55,401 nt of DNA from RGIG4140 sp045635565. Lineage in GTDB: Bacteria > Pseudomonadota > Alphaproteobacteria > CAAHEQ01 > UBA3637. The stretch covers positions 1-55,401 of the forward strand of contig JAZTVX010000065.1 in assembly GCA_045635565.1 (NCBI GenBank), in the 5' to 3' direction. Position 1 is the stretch's first letter. Each line of letters opens with the position of its first letter. Shown here one piece after another: positions 8,960 to 17,044 of this stretch. Position numbers and translations under genes: made by a program. Under the pieces are notes generated by a model, which made no database searches, had not been told where the DNA came from, and saw nothing but the letters and a program-made list of their open reading frames with translations.

Positions 8960-10015
8960 TTAATACATGCTGGTTAATACATTTTCAAATTTTGTGATTT
9001 TTTCAACGGCTTCACCACAACCCAATGCAACACATTGCAACGCATTTTCGGCAACCGAAACAGGCAAACCCGTTGCATCCCGTAAAACTTCATCTAACCG
9101 ACGCAACAAGGCTCCGCCACCCGTCAACATGATTCCTTTATCAACAATATCAGCTGCTAATTCCGGATCAATGTGTTCAAGAGCAACCTTAACAGCTTCA
9201 ACAATTTGATAAACAGGTTCCGTTAATGCTTCGGCAATTTGACGTTCGGAAACACTGATTTCTTTAGGAACACCGTTAAGCAAATCACGACCTTTAACAG
9301 GAATGGATAAGCCCTCCCCTTCCAACGGAACGGATGCAGCGGCAATAGCCTTTTTTATCCGTTCAGCCGTTGCTTCACCAATAAGCAAATTATGATTTTT
9401 ACGAATATAGGAGATAATGGCTTCATCCATCTTATCACCCCCCACTCGAATAGAGCGGGCATAAACGATGCCACCCAAACTGATAACGGCAACCTCTGTC
9501 GTCCCCCCACCAATATCAACAACCATACTGCCGGATGGTTCATGAACAGGCAAACCTGCCCCAATAGCAGCAGCCATTGGTTCTTCAATTAAAAAGACCT
9601 TTCTTGCCCGAGAATTATCAGCCGCATCTTGAATAGCCCGTCGTTCAACAGCAGTAGAACCGGACGGAACACAAATCACAATAATGGGACGAGAAATGGT
9701 TTTATGCCCTAATGCTTTCAAAACCAAACGCTTAATCATTTCATCAGCGACATCAAAATCAGCAATAACACCATCCCTTAATGGACGAATAGCTTGAATC
9801 TGCCCTGGCGTTCTGCCAAGCATTTGTTTTGCTTCATTACCGACGGCAATTACCTGTTTCTTTCCCCGTATTTCAGCAATGGCTACAACTGATGGTTCAT
9901 TTAAAACAATTCCCTTTCCGTGAACATAAACCAACGTATTGGCCGTACCCAAATCGATAGCCATATCCGATGAAAACATATTTAATAATTTTTTGATGCG
10001 TTTGATTTCCAACAT
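8960..10015 (-). CDS. mreB: MreB, actin-like cell-shape protein
   Basis: A 351-residue bacterial actin that forms membrane-bound filaments directing wall synthesis. It shows the actin-family ATPase motifs: DMAIDLGTANTLVYV (phosphate 1), VVDIGGGTTEVAVIS (phosphate 2) and GIMLTGGGALLRRLD (adenosine). The short N-terminus, LEIKRIKKLLNMF, fits the MreB membrane-binding part. It is the first gene of the minus-strand operon mreB-mreC-mreD-mrdA-rodA. Confidence 0.97.
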   Translation of the reverse strand: MLEIKRIKKLLNMFSSDMAIDLGTANTLVYVHGKGIVLNEPSVVAIAEIRGKKQVIAVGNEAKQMLGRTPGQIQAIRPLRDGVIADFDVADEMIKRLVLKALGHKTISRPIIVICVPSGSTAVERRAIQDAADNSRARKVFLIEEPMAAAIGAGLPVHEPSGSMVVDIGGGTTEVAVISLGGIVYARSIRVGGDKMDEAIISYIRKNHNLLIGEATAERIKKAIAAASVPLEGEGLSIPVKGRDLLNGVPKEISVSERQIAEALTEPVYQIVEAVKVALEHIDPELAADIVDKGIMLTGGGALLRRLDEVLRDATGLPVSVAENALQCVALGCGEAVEKITKFENVLTSMY

Positions 10016-10306
10016 GAAATGCCCCTTAAAAAAATAAAACAGCTGTTTTCATGTTCTACACGATATTATCAAAAAACACAACTCTTTTTTAACATAAAAT
10101 TAACTTTTTTATTCTAAACCGATTATCAAAAACAGATAATATTTTTTTATTGACAAATGAATGATGATAAAAAGTATGTTTTTTTGTATAGTCATGGGTA
10201 AAATACCTCATTTTTTTTCGTATAAGGCACTCCAAAACAAAAACAATCCACTAAAAGAAAAAAATTTCTTGACAAGGGAGTATTTTTTAGGTAAAAGACA
10301 CCTATT
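10016..10306. other. Intergenic region between mreB and tRNA-Thr
   Basis: A 291-base AT-rich gap that must hold the mreB promoter (minus strand, not resolved by eye) and the tRNA promoter (10269-10297). A TTGACA at 10149-10154 faces the tRNA, but I see no good -10 at normal spacing. A 60-codon frame crossing into the tRNA is not a gene. Confidence 0.5.
10269..10297 (+). promoter_or_regulatory. Sigma-70-type promoter for tRNA-Thr
   Basis: TTGACA (10269-10274) is followed after 17 bases by TAAAAG (10292-10297), ten bases before the tRNA. The -35 is perfect and the -10 is weak. Confidence 0.6.
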
Positions 10307-10381
<75 letters not shown>

Positions 10382-10387
10382 TGTATT

Positions 10388-10420
10388 AAAGCCCTCAATT
10401 AAATGAGGGCTTTTACTTTT
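10388..10420 (+). terminator. Rho-independent terminator after tRNA-Thr
   Basis: A ten-base-pair stem (10388-10397 with 10404-10413, core GCCCTCA/TGAGGGC) with a six-base loop is followed by a T-rich tail. Confidence 0.85.
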
Positions 10421-10501
10421 AACCGCAAGCGTTTTCTCGAGTCCGATAGTTGGACTTTCAAAAATCACTCAAAATCGCAAATTAACAGACTTTTTCTTTG
10501 T

Positions 10502-11209
10502 TTAATGTTGTAATTTTTTAGCATTTAGTACTGCTTGCCGAGTAACTGAAAGAGTATCTTTTGACGTATCCTCTTGTGCCATATTTTTACCATCTTCTGC
10601 AAATTTTGAAGGTCGATTTATTAACTCTCCTGAGTTATTAGCTTCTTTCAAAATTCCTGTTCTGACCAATTCCAAGATTGTTTCCAAAGCAGTACCTGCA
10701 TTTCTAACCCCTTTAACAAAGGTATCATCATTTAATTTTGCTCTAAATTGTTCTAAATTTGAAATTATAAATACTTTGGCCGGTGTTCGTTCTAAAATGT
10801 CCTTATTGTTACCTACCCTAACGGAAATAGGTTTTATCACATCATGAGATACCCACTCACCACTAAAAACACCCTTCTCCGAAACAATAGGAGTAAAATT
10901 TTCCGATGATACAATGTGTTCATAATATGTATCCTTCATTTTCTCAAAAATAAAAATCCGATTCACTATTCCGTTAGAATCATGATAAGGAATAGAATAA
11001 TTTATCATTCCTTGCCGTTCATTGCAACGCAAAGCATAAAAATCACTATCTGAACTGGTTGCACAAACAATATCACCCATCTGTTGATGATGTTTATCAA
11101 CATTCGGATGCGGAACAATTTCTGACAATTCCCTCCATGAGGTATGTGTTAAAGTCGGATATTTTTTTCTTAAAAAAGCAATTCTTTCTTCCCCTGTTAA
11201 CAGTGGCAT
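10502..11209 (-). CDS. Hypothetical protein, 235 residues
   Basis: I do not recognise this protein. It starts MPLLTGEERIAFLRKKYP, has no signal peptide or membrane helix, and is mixed alpha/beta in composition with several aromatic beta-like segments (FYALRCNERQGMINYSIPYH, KVFIISNLEQF). The C-terminal 60 residues are polar and probably disordered. The start is firm: AAAAGGAGGT sits six bases upstream, and a promoter with TTGTAA and TATCAT (extended TG) lies at 11229-11257. It belongs to the accessory stretch next to tRNA-Thr, and the strong promoter and ribosome binding site argue that it is expressed. Confidence 0.75.
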   Translation of the reverse strand: MPLLTGEERIAFLRKKYPTLTHTSWRELSEIVPHPNVDKHHQQMGDIVCATSSDSDFYALRCNERQGMINYSIPYHDSNGIVNRIFIFEKMKDTYYEHIVSSENFTPIVSEKGVFSGEWVSHDVIKPISVRVGNNKDILERTPAKVFIISNLEQFRAKLNDDTFVKGVRNAGTALETILELVRTGILKEANNSGELINRPSKFAEDGKNMAQEDTSKDTLSVTRQAVLNAKKLQH

Positions 11210-11228
11210 ATTACCTCCTTTTCCCTGA

Positions 11229-11257
11229 ATGATAACAAAATTTTTGATGAATTACAA
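11229..11257 (-). promoter_or_regulatory. Promoter of the hypothetical gene 10502-11209
   Basis: On the minus strand TTGTAA (11252-11257) is followed after 17 bases by TATCAT (11229-11234), with TG one base upstream as an extended -10. Confidence 0.55.
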
Positions 11258-11393
11258 CTTTTTTTTGAACTTTTTTGCAACAAAACGCTTCTTATTTTCA
11301 AAATCCGTTTGTAACAAAATTCACTTTTTATATATTGATTTCTAAAAGTTATTTTTTTACACATCATCCCTTCATCATTTTTTTAAATTTAAC

Positions 11394-11421
11394 TTGACAA
11401 AACAATATTTTGGGATACAAT
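11394..11421 (+). promoter_or_regulatory. Promoter of the lipoprotein metallopeptidase gene
   Basis: TTGACA (11394-11399), a 16-base spacer and TACAAT (11416-11421) lie about 40 bases upstream of the start codon. Confidence 0.65.
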
Positions 11422-11462
11422 ATAAATATTGTACAAAAACATAAACATAAAAAGAAGGTCAT

Positions 11463-12617
11463 ATGAAATTAAAAAAAGAACTGCTTTTAACAACTGCGTT
11501 AAGTCCGATTTTGTTTTCTGCCTGTGATTCAGGGATACAGTATTTAGCAACAGCCAATTCCTTTATTCCGGCCGAAGACGCATACATTGTAAAAAAATCC
11601 GAAATGGAAGGTTCAATTGATGATTTATCAGTAACGCAATCTCGCAAAAAACAATTAAGGCAGATACTACACTCCTTCGGCAACACCACACACGGACACC
11701 ATATTATTACAGGAGCCCAACAGCATACACAATTTACAGTTGCCAATAATATTCCGGGTGTTGCGGCTTACTCAATGGTTACAAACAAAGTAATTATTAA
11801 AAACGATAGCCAAGCAGAACGCATGTCAGACAATGATTGGTACTGTTCCGTTTCTCATGAATTATTACACAGCTATCAACGTAATCACGCCTTAGGTTTA
11901 TTACAGGGCGTTTCTCCACAACAATACATGTTTATTATTAAATTATACGAAGCCGAGGCACATGCTTTGGAAAAATTCAGTGATAATTTATGGAGTGCCG
12001 GTAGAAGCATTAAACAAATGATGGCATCGGATTCAGGTGATTTGTTATGGGCTTCATTTTATGAACCAGCGTTAATGGCAGATTTAAGAAGTGTTGCTCA
12101 AAAAGGTGTATTAACAACCCATGGAAATCCCATGGCCATTCAACATACACTTGATTATTTTGAACGAGTATATGGTATCACTTTTAATAATGCAGATATT
12201 GAAAGAGGGGGTATTTCTTCTTCCCGTCTTGATGAGTTTAATTCTTTATGTCAACAAATAGCATCAAGTGGTGTATTGGAAAAAGGTAATCAGGCATTTG
12301 CTGCCAAACAACAAATGGCAAACAAATTTGAACAATATGTAGCACATGCTCCATCAATCCAATCCATCATCAATTACTTCTATAATTTTAGTGGTATCAA
12401 ACCAACCCACGTAACAGAAGCACAAATTTTATTGGATTCAGATAACCCATATGCTTTGGCAGCCCTAAAAACTCTTGTTTCAAACGGACAGATTAAGGGC
12501 AATTTAAACACATTAAAAACAAAAACAGAATTAAAAGAAGTTGAATTAAGTTTAGTAAAACAAAGCGTTTTAGAAGCATGGCAATTAAAACGTATTCAAA
12601 CACAGCATACAAAATAA
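11463..12617 (+). CDS. Predicted lipoprotein with HExxH zinc-metallopeptidase motif
   Basis: A 384-residue protein. A signal segment ends in LFSAC, giving a probable lipidated Cys21, so it should sit in the envelope. The zinc-protease motif HELLH (H132-E133...H136) is in VSHELLHSYQRNHAL; about 25 residues on, LYEAEAHALEKF (162-171 and after) has a glutamate (E163 or E165) suitable as the third ligand, the gluzincin layout. The C-terminal half is helical and unrecognised. AAGAAGGTC precedes the ATG, and there is a good promoter upstream and a terminator downstream, so it is a single-gene unit. The substrate is unknown; the protease call rests on the motif alone. Confidence 0.7.
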   Translation: MKLKKELLLTTALSPILFSACDSGIQYLATANSFIPAEDAYIVKKSEMEGSIDDLSVTQSRKKQLRQILHSFGNTTHGHHIITGAQQHTQFTVANNIPGVAAYSMVTNKVIIKNDSQAERMSDNDWYCSVSHELLHSYQRNHALGLLQGVSPQQYMFIIKLYEAEAHALEKFSDNLWSAGRSIKQMMASDSGDLLWASFYEPALMADLRSVAQKGVLTTHGNPMAIQHTLDYFERVYGITFNNADIERGGISSSRLDEFNSLCQQIASSGVLEKGNQAFAAKQQMANKFEQYVAHAPSIQSIINYFYNFSGIKPTHVTEAQILLDSDNPYALAALKTLVSNGQIKGNLNTLKTKTELKEVELSLVKQSVLEAWQLKRIQTQHTK

Positions 12618-12638
12618 ACAATCGTTATTTACAGTATT

Positions 12639-12672
12639 AAGCCGATAAAACAAATATTTTATCGGCTTTTTG
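12639..12672 (+). terminator. Terminator of the metallopeptidase gene (repeat copy 1)
   Basis: AAGCCGATAAAA (12639-12650) pairs perfectly with TTTTATCGGCTT (12657-12668), and a T tract follows. The surrounding unit (12632-12668) reappears with changes at 12814-12850. Confidence 0.85.
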
Positions 12673-12697
12673 TAATCAAAAAATCACCGGCTAGAGC

Positions 12698-12722
12698 GGT
12701 AGATTACCTTTTTTAATCTACC
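12698..12722. repeat. Small hairpin
   Basis: GGTAGATTA (12698-12706) and TAATCTACC (12714-12722) form a perfect nine-base-pair stem with a seven-base loop. No gene is close enough to assign it a role. Confidence 0.6.
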
Positions 12723-12813
12723 ATATATATAAAACGTTTTACAATAATAATCATTATACTATTAAAGTATTATTGATATTTTATTTATCCTAAAAACATT
12801 TAACTAAAACAAT

Positions 12814-12850
12814 CAGTATTAAGGCGATAAAATAGGCATTTTATCGCCTT
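12814..12850. repeat. Second copy of the CAGTATTAAG hairpin
   Basis: CAGTATTAAGGCGATAAAAT begins this copy; the stem AAGGCGATAAAAT (12821-12833) pairs with ATTTTATCGCCTT (12838-12850). Compared with copy 1 (12632-12668), C-to-G on one side of the stem is matched by G-to-C on the other. It can end transcription from the recombinase stub on the minus strand. Confidence 0.75.
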
Positions 12851-12854
12851 AAAA

Positions 12855-13010
12855 TCACAAATTATCACCATCCAATTCTGAAGAAATAACTTCCTCAACA
12901 AATTCATTTACAATCCAATTCTGTCTTTTACAATAAGTTTCTATCTCAAACCTTTGATTAGCACAATTTTGCTGTTCCGTACTAACTCTGATATATCCAA
13001 TTATTTTCAT
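12855..13010 (-). pseudogene. N-terminal remnant of a serine recombinase (resolvase/invertase)
   Basis: A 51-codon frame starting with MKIIGYIRVSTEQQN and continuing ANQRFEIETYCKRQNWIV, NEFVEEVISS, then five unrelated residues and a stop. GYIRVST contains the serine recombinase active-site context (catalytic Ser10), and the spacing to EVISS is that of the resolvase N-terminal domain. Full proteins have about 180-200 residues, so three quarters are missing, including the catalytic arginines and DNA-binding helix-turn-helix. AAGGAG sits well placed before the ATG. It is a remnant of a mobile element and cannot be an active recombinase. Confidence 0.8.
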
Positions 13011-13114
13011 CAATAAACTCCTTAATATGTATATTTATTTAGAAGTTAATTATATAAAATAATGGGGTATTATCTCTCTTTTTTGATTTATGTTATAAGA
13101 ACATTTCTCAAATC

Positions 13115-13148
13115 AAAAAAAGCACTTTTAAAAAAGTGCTTTTTTTTG
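13115..13148. terminator. Bidirectional terminator-like hairpin
   Basis: A long stem around AAAGCACTTTT and AAAAGTGCTTT (13115-13129 with 13132-13146) is flanked by A and T runs. On the minus strand it lies 24 bases after the stop of the gene at 13172-13843. Confidence 0.8.
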
Positions 13149-13171
13149 ATAATAAATTGAAATATAAGTTA

Positions 13172-13843
13172 TTATCTATTTATAGTGTGTCTTAACGGCG
13201 AAACCGATACTTCATCAACATCACATAAATTGACAGGTTCTCCCAAATTTCTTTTCGAAGGAGTTGATGTGCTTGAACTTTTTTGATCCTGATGATGCTG
13301 TTGAAGACGTTCAAAAGCTTCTTTATTTTTCGAAAAATATTCATGACAATCTTGCTGAAATTCTTTATTGCCTGATTTGAACCCATCTTCTAACACAGCT
13401 AAAATAACTTCCAGATCTTTTTCTTCACGACTATTTCCAGATAGCATCAGCAGGGCAGATAGATAACTTTTATTCCACTCCGGAGATTGACCAGTTATAT
13501 CTAAACCATGTTCTTTTAACCATTCATAACCGGCTTTATTCCCAGGCCGTATATTTTGAACATCACATTGAAGACGACCGGACTTCCATTCTTTATCTAA
13601 AATTTCAATTGCTTTCGGTGAACCATGCCACAACAAATTTTGCACTTTTTCTGCATCAGTATAACCATCATTTTCCAAAATGAGAGCCGGATTTTGATTT
13701 TCTTTCCATTTTGTTGTTGCAGCATCCATAAGTATTTTAGCAACTCTTTCACCCTCTGTTTGCGGTTCACGCTCAACAAATTCTGCTGTTTCTTTTAGTG
13801 TCGCATTACCATTTGGCATACTTTCTGTTTTCTTTGAACTCAT
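13172..13843 (-). CDS. Hypothetical protein, 223 residues
   Basis: I do not recognise this protein. It is hydrophilic with no signal peptide or membrane segment. Residues 1-30 and 185-223 look disordered; the centre is helical (KVQNLLWHGSPKAIEILDKEWKSG, AYLS-type leucine-rich helices, KEFQQDCHEYFSKN), possibly a helical-repeat fold. The start is supported by AAGGAG eight bases upstream, with a TATAAT just before that. It sits alone between hairpins in the accessory stretch. The Ser/Thr-rich C-terminus and lack of recognisable domains would fit a lineage-specific or secreted protein, which is only a guess. Confidence 0.7.
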   Translation of the reverse strand: MSSKKTESMPNGNATLKETAEFVEREPQTEGERVAKILMDAATTKWKENQNPALILENDGYTDAEKVQNLLWHGSPKAIEILDKEWKSGRLQCDVQNIRPGNKAGYEWLKEHGLDITGQSPEWNKSYLSALLMLSGNSREEKDLEVILAVLEDGFKSGNKEFQQDCHEYFSKNKEAFERLQQHHQDQKSSSTSTPSKRNLGEPVNLCDVDEVSVSPLRHTINR

Positions 13844-14221
13844 GTTGTACTCCTTTTATTATACTTTCAAAATGTAACATTGTTAGTTTAACATAATCTT
13901 ACAAAAAAACAAGTTTTTTTTCATATACGAATAAATTTATTACAATTGATTTTATTTGAAAACAAGACTAAATTTTATTTTTCCAAATGAGAGCCTGATG
14001 AAGAAAACACTTATTCTCTCATTGCTACTTCAACATCAACCAGTGCATATTTTTTCTTATTTCAAGCACTCGTCTTTTCTTCCTATCACTGTTATTTTAG
14101 AAGACTGTAGTATAATACGCCATTTTTCTTAAAAGCAGTAAAAAACTTATCATCTTTGTCTTGATTTAACTTCTCATACTGATGTATAATAAACCAACTT
14201 TCTTTTAAACCGGTAAATGGC
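13844..14221. other. Gap between the hypothetical gene and the broken glycosyltransferase
   Basis: 378 AT-rich bases. A 44-codon plus-strand frame from 13998 starts like a signal peptide (MKKTLILSLLLQ) but has no clear ribosome binding site and soon loses protein-like character, so I do not call it. Nothing else was seen. Confidence 0.5.
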
Positions 14222-14807
14222 ATGCTTGAACATATTCTTTTTCGCTTAAGACAAAAAATTAAAAAGATACTATTTGTTTTTGTATTTACAACATTCTGTA
14301 TTTTAGGATACACATCAACTGAATATATTTTCAAATTAAAACATCCTGTTGTCATTGCTTTTTCCGTTGACAATAATTATGCTTTATTTATACCTATAAC
14401 TATTAAATCCATTGAAAAACACAGTAACCCGAACCGTATTTCCAAAATTGTCATTTTAGGAAATAAAATATCACATAAAAACACACAAGCCATTTTAGCT
14501 TTATAATCTAAAAGCATTAAAACTTGCCAAAAAAGAAAATTTTATATTTTTAGATCAAGATGTTCTTAATTCTATGTTTTCAGAAGATGTCGTCTATATC
14601 TCGGACAGTTGGAATACAGAAATATTTATCCTGCTTCAAAAACCACAACTCAGATCACCCAAATTGATTCATTTCACTGCTAATTATAAACCATGGAATG
14701 AAAGCAAACCCCATCAAAATTCTTTTCCATATAGTGACTTATTTTGGGAATACGCCCGTCAAACGGATTCTTATACAGAGATTGTCAATCTGATGTCTCA
14801 AAAATAA
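14222..14807 (+). pseudogene. Broken family 8 glycosyltransferase (internal deletion and frameshift)
   Basis: The first part (14222-14506) encodes a membrane anchor (about 17-35) and HPVVIAFSVDNNYALFIPIT, the start of a GT8 nucleotide-sugar domain, then IKSIEKHSNPN. It stops at 14504. The second part, in another frame from about 14508 to 14807, encodes FLDQDVLNSMF and later SWNTE, IHFTANYKPWN, which match the C-terminal LDQDxLN, WN and HF-x-KPW motifs of GT8 enzymes. The central portion with the DxD metal site, roughly 100-150 residues, is missing. The two fragments are from one ancestral gene that lost its middle; it cannot be an active enzyme. Confidence 0.82.
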
Positions 14808-14968
14808 AGTGCATTTAACCGCATGATTGTTTCATTCCAACCTTTTGTGTTATTGATGACAACATCGCATTTATTGAATATAAAAACACAATTATTATCT
14901 ATTTCTATGATACGGATATATACTGACACTCATTAAACATATATTATTCTCACGAAACAGAGATTTTT

Positions 14969-16006
14969 TCACTCTGTCATATGATACAAAATGATTTGAG
15001 CAACGTTTTTATAATGATTAGGGTGACTTTCCGGCTCTGCCATAAAACCTCTAATACAATCCAAATAATCATTATATGTATCATCCGACATATTAACCAA
15101 AAAATCATATAGTTCTTCATGCGATTGAAATGCATGAAAATCGATAAAGCATGACTGTGGCACATACTCTGTAATATTGGGGGCGCCGGAATAAATAGGA
15201 ACTGAACCGGCTGCCATAACATCATATATCTTTTCTGTTACATAATCGTCAAATCTAAAATTCTCATATGCCAAAACAAATTTAGATTTTGAAATTTCTG
15301 CAATTTTATCAGGGATATATCCACCGTATTGTGTTTTAAATTTTTCTTGTTCAGAAACAGACAGGTATTTTAAAACACCCTGCCAATCATGTCCGAAAAA
15401 GCGAATATCCTCCGGATGATTTTTCAAAAACCATACAATACTGGTTTGACGCAACTTGTAGTGATGTAATTCACTGTATTTGCCCACTAAAGAAACAAGA
15501 TATTCTTTCGATTTTAAATCATAATTTTTTAATACACGTCTATAATCATATGAAAGCGGAACATGTATAATGTTTTTTCCGTTTGCTGATGCTTTATGAT
15601 ACGTAAAAATTTTATTAAAATGTTCTTTCTCTGCTTTTGACGGAGGAACAGCAATTGAAATCGGACTTTCCATCTGCCACAGATATGATTGTTCCTTCAT
15701 ACATACATCAGGTAATCTGTATCTTTTCCATATCACAATATTCAAATCATGTTCATTGACACATCTCTCTTGATATCTAGGGGCACGCCCCACAACCTCA
15801 TATGTCCCATGTCCGATATAATCTAAACCATTTAATAATTCTCGAAATAAAAAACTAGTTTTTAAAATCTGATTATCCCAAACAGTAATGTATGCTTTCG
15901 GTTGCATTTTAGACGATTGAGTAAATATACATTGAAATATCAGCAAGAAACCCAATAAAAAAAATGTATAAACAACTAATCCGACAATAACATACTTTAA
16001 TTTCAT
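14969..16006 (-). CDS. Glycosyltransferase family 10 (fucosyltransferase-type)
   Basis: A 345-residue protein with an N-terminal membrane anchor (about 5-25), then a GT-B-like domain. The family 10 signature is clear: FVLAYENFRFDDYVTEKIYD followed by MAAGSVPIYSGAPNI, and FFGHDW earlier. GT10 enzymes transfer fucose from GDP-fucose (alpha-1,3/1,4) to glycans; in bacteria this often decorates LPS. The frame extends to 16078, but the ATG at 16006 is preferred because AAAGGA lies seven bases upstream and the anchor starts there. It faces the broken GT8 gene, suggesting a former glycan-modification locus. Sugar and acceptor specificity are inferred from the family. Confidence 0.85.
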   Translation of the reverse strand: MKLKYVIVGLVVYTFFLLGFLLIFQCIFTQSSKMQPKAYITVWDNQILKTSFLFRELLNGLDYIGHGTYEVVGRAPRYQERCVNEHDLNIVIWKRYRLPDVCMKEQSYLWQMESPISIAVPPSKAEKEHFNKIFTYHKASANGKNIIHVPLSYDYRRVLKNYDLKSKEYLVSLVGKYSELHHYKLRQTSIVWFLKNHPEDIRFFGHDWQGVLKYLSVSEQEKFKTQYGGYIPDKIAEISKSKFVLAYENFRFDDYVTEKIYDVMAAGSVPIYSGAPNITEYVPQSCFIDFHAFQSHEELYDFLVNMSDDTYNDYLDCIRGFMAEPESHPNHYKNVAQIILYHMTE

Positions 16007-16097
16007 ATCGCTATCCTTTAACATCGAAAAACGTACCATATCCGTATATGATTTGTCAATAATCTTATTGTTCAACAATCATCAAAGATACATGTTC

Positions 16098-16125
16098 TTG
16101 AAAATTCAAATTAACGACCTATTTT
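16098..16125 (+). promoter_or_regulatory. Promoter of the MORN-repeat gene, very close to its start codon
   Basis: TTGAAA (16098-16103), 16 bases, then TATTTT (16120-16125). The ATG is at 16132, so transcription would begin at or near the start codon. Confidence 0.45.
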
Positions 16126-16131
16126 AAATAC

Positions 16132-16986
16132 ATGAAAAAATATATCGTTTTAATCGTTTTTCTTTTAAACAACTTTGCATTTGCTCAACCTCTCAGCGAA
16201 TGTATTCCATACGATATACTATACGGGAACGAATTGATTTTTGACCTAAATCAAGAACCGATTTTAAAAACACTTAAACAAGATTTGGCACAGTCAAATT
16301 TACTGGGAAATATACCTTCTTTTTCTCTTTTCAAACAAAGTTTTAATCAAGTTTTTTATCCCAACGGACGAATCAAGGTTTCTTTTGGTTCTACACCAAA
16401 CATCAATCAGGGAACACAATTTGTTTTTTACGAAAATGGCAATATCTTTACATCAATTCCCTATGCTAGTTCAGTTAGAAACGGTCTTCAAAAAATCTAT
16501 TATCCAAATGGTGTCACAATGGCTGAAATACCTTATTCATCGGATAAAATTGACGGTGAATTAAAAACATATTACCCGAATACAAATATAAAAATGAAAC
16601 AATCATTTTCAAATGGCGTTCCCGTTAATACTGGTCAAATGTTTCACCAAAACGGGAACTTGCAACTATCGCAAGCATATTTAAACGGCTTTGCCGACGG
16701 AATACAAACACAATATTATCACGATGGTATGACAATTCAATCAGTCATTCCGTATCAAGAAGGCATTATAAATGGAACAGCCTATTTTTATTATCCAAAC
16801 ACAACATTATTGGCAAAAGTAACTTACAATAATGGCTCTGTAATTGAAAACACATGTTATACGCAGTTGGGACAAATATCTCAATTAAACCAAATTGATT
16901 TATACAAAATCAAAAATGGTATTCGCCCTATCGAATGCCATTATCAAAATGAAAATATCGTCAATAACGTAGATACATTCCCATAA
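16132..16986 (+). CDS. Secreted MORN-2-repeat protein
   Basis: A 284-residue protein with a signal peptide (MKKYIVLIVFLLNNFAFA, cleavage near residue 18-19). From about 71 to 236 it has six to seven repeats of roughly 23 residues of the type G-x-x-x-x-Y-Y-P-N-G-x-x-x-x-x-x-P-Y, for example GLQKIYYPNGV and GIQTQYYHDGM; this is the MORN-2 variant seen in YwqK-like proteins. The role is unknown and probably structural or protein-binding, in the periplasm or at the surface. No Shine-Dalgarno sequence precedes the ATG. Confidence 0.8.
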   Translation: MKKYIVLIVFLLNNFAFAQPLSECIPYDILYGNELIFDLNQEPILKTLKQDLAQSNLLGNIPSFSLFKQSFNQVFYPNGRIKVSFGSTPNINQGTQFVFYENGNIFTSIPYASSVRNGLQKIYYPNGVTMAEIPYSSDKIDGELKTYYPNTNIKMKQSFSNGVPVNTGQMFHQNGNLQLSQAYLNGFADGIQTQYYHDGMTIQSVIPYQEGIINGTAYFYYPNTTLLAKVTYNNGSVIENTCYTQLGQISQLNQIDLYKIKNGIRPIECHYQNENIVNNVDTFP

Positions 16987-16995
16987 CAAAATCTA

Positions 16996-17024
16996 TTGAC
17001 AATTATACCGTAATATTTTATCCT
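16996..17024 (+). promoter_or_regulatory. Promoter of the endonuclease I gene
   Basis: TTGACA (16996-17001), a 17-base spacer and TATCCT (17019-17024), about 20 bases before the ATG. Confidence 0.6.
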
Positions 17025-17044
17025 TTCTGGAAGAAGGGATTAAA

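Noticed and set aside
10439..10447. A nine-base match (GAGTCCGAT) to the tRNA T arm, a possible attachment site
   Set aside because: Nine bases are too few, and the match does not continue to the tRNA 3' end.
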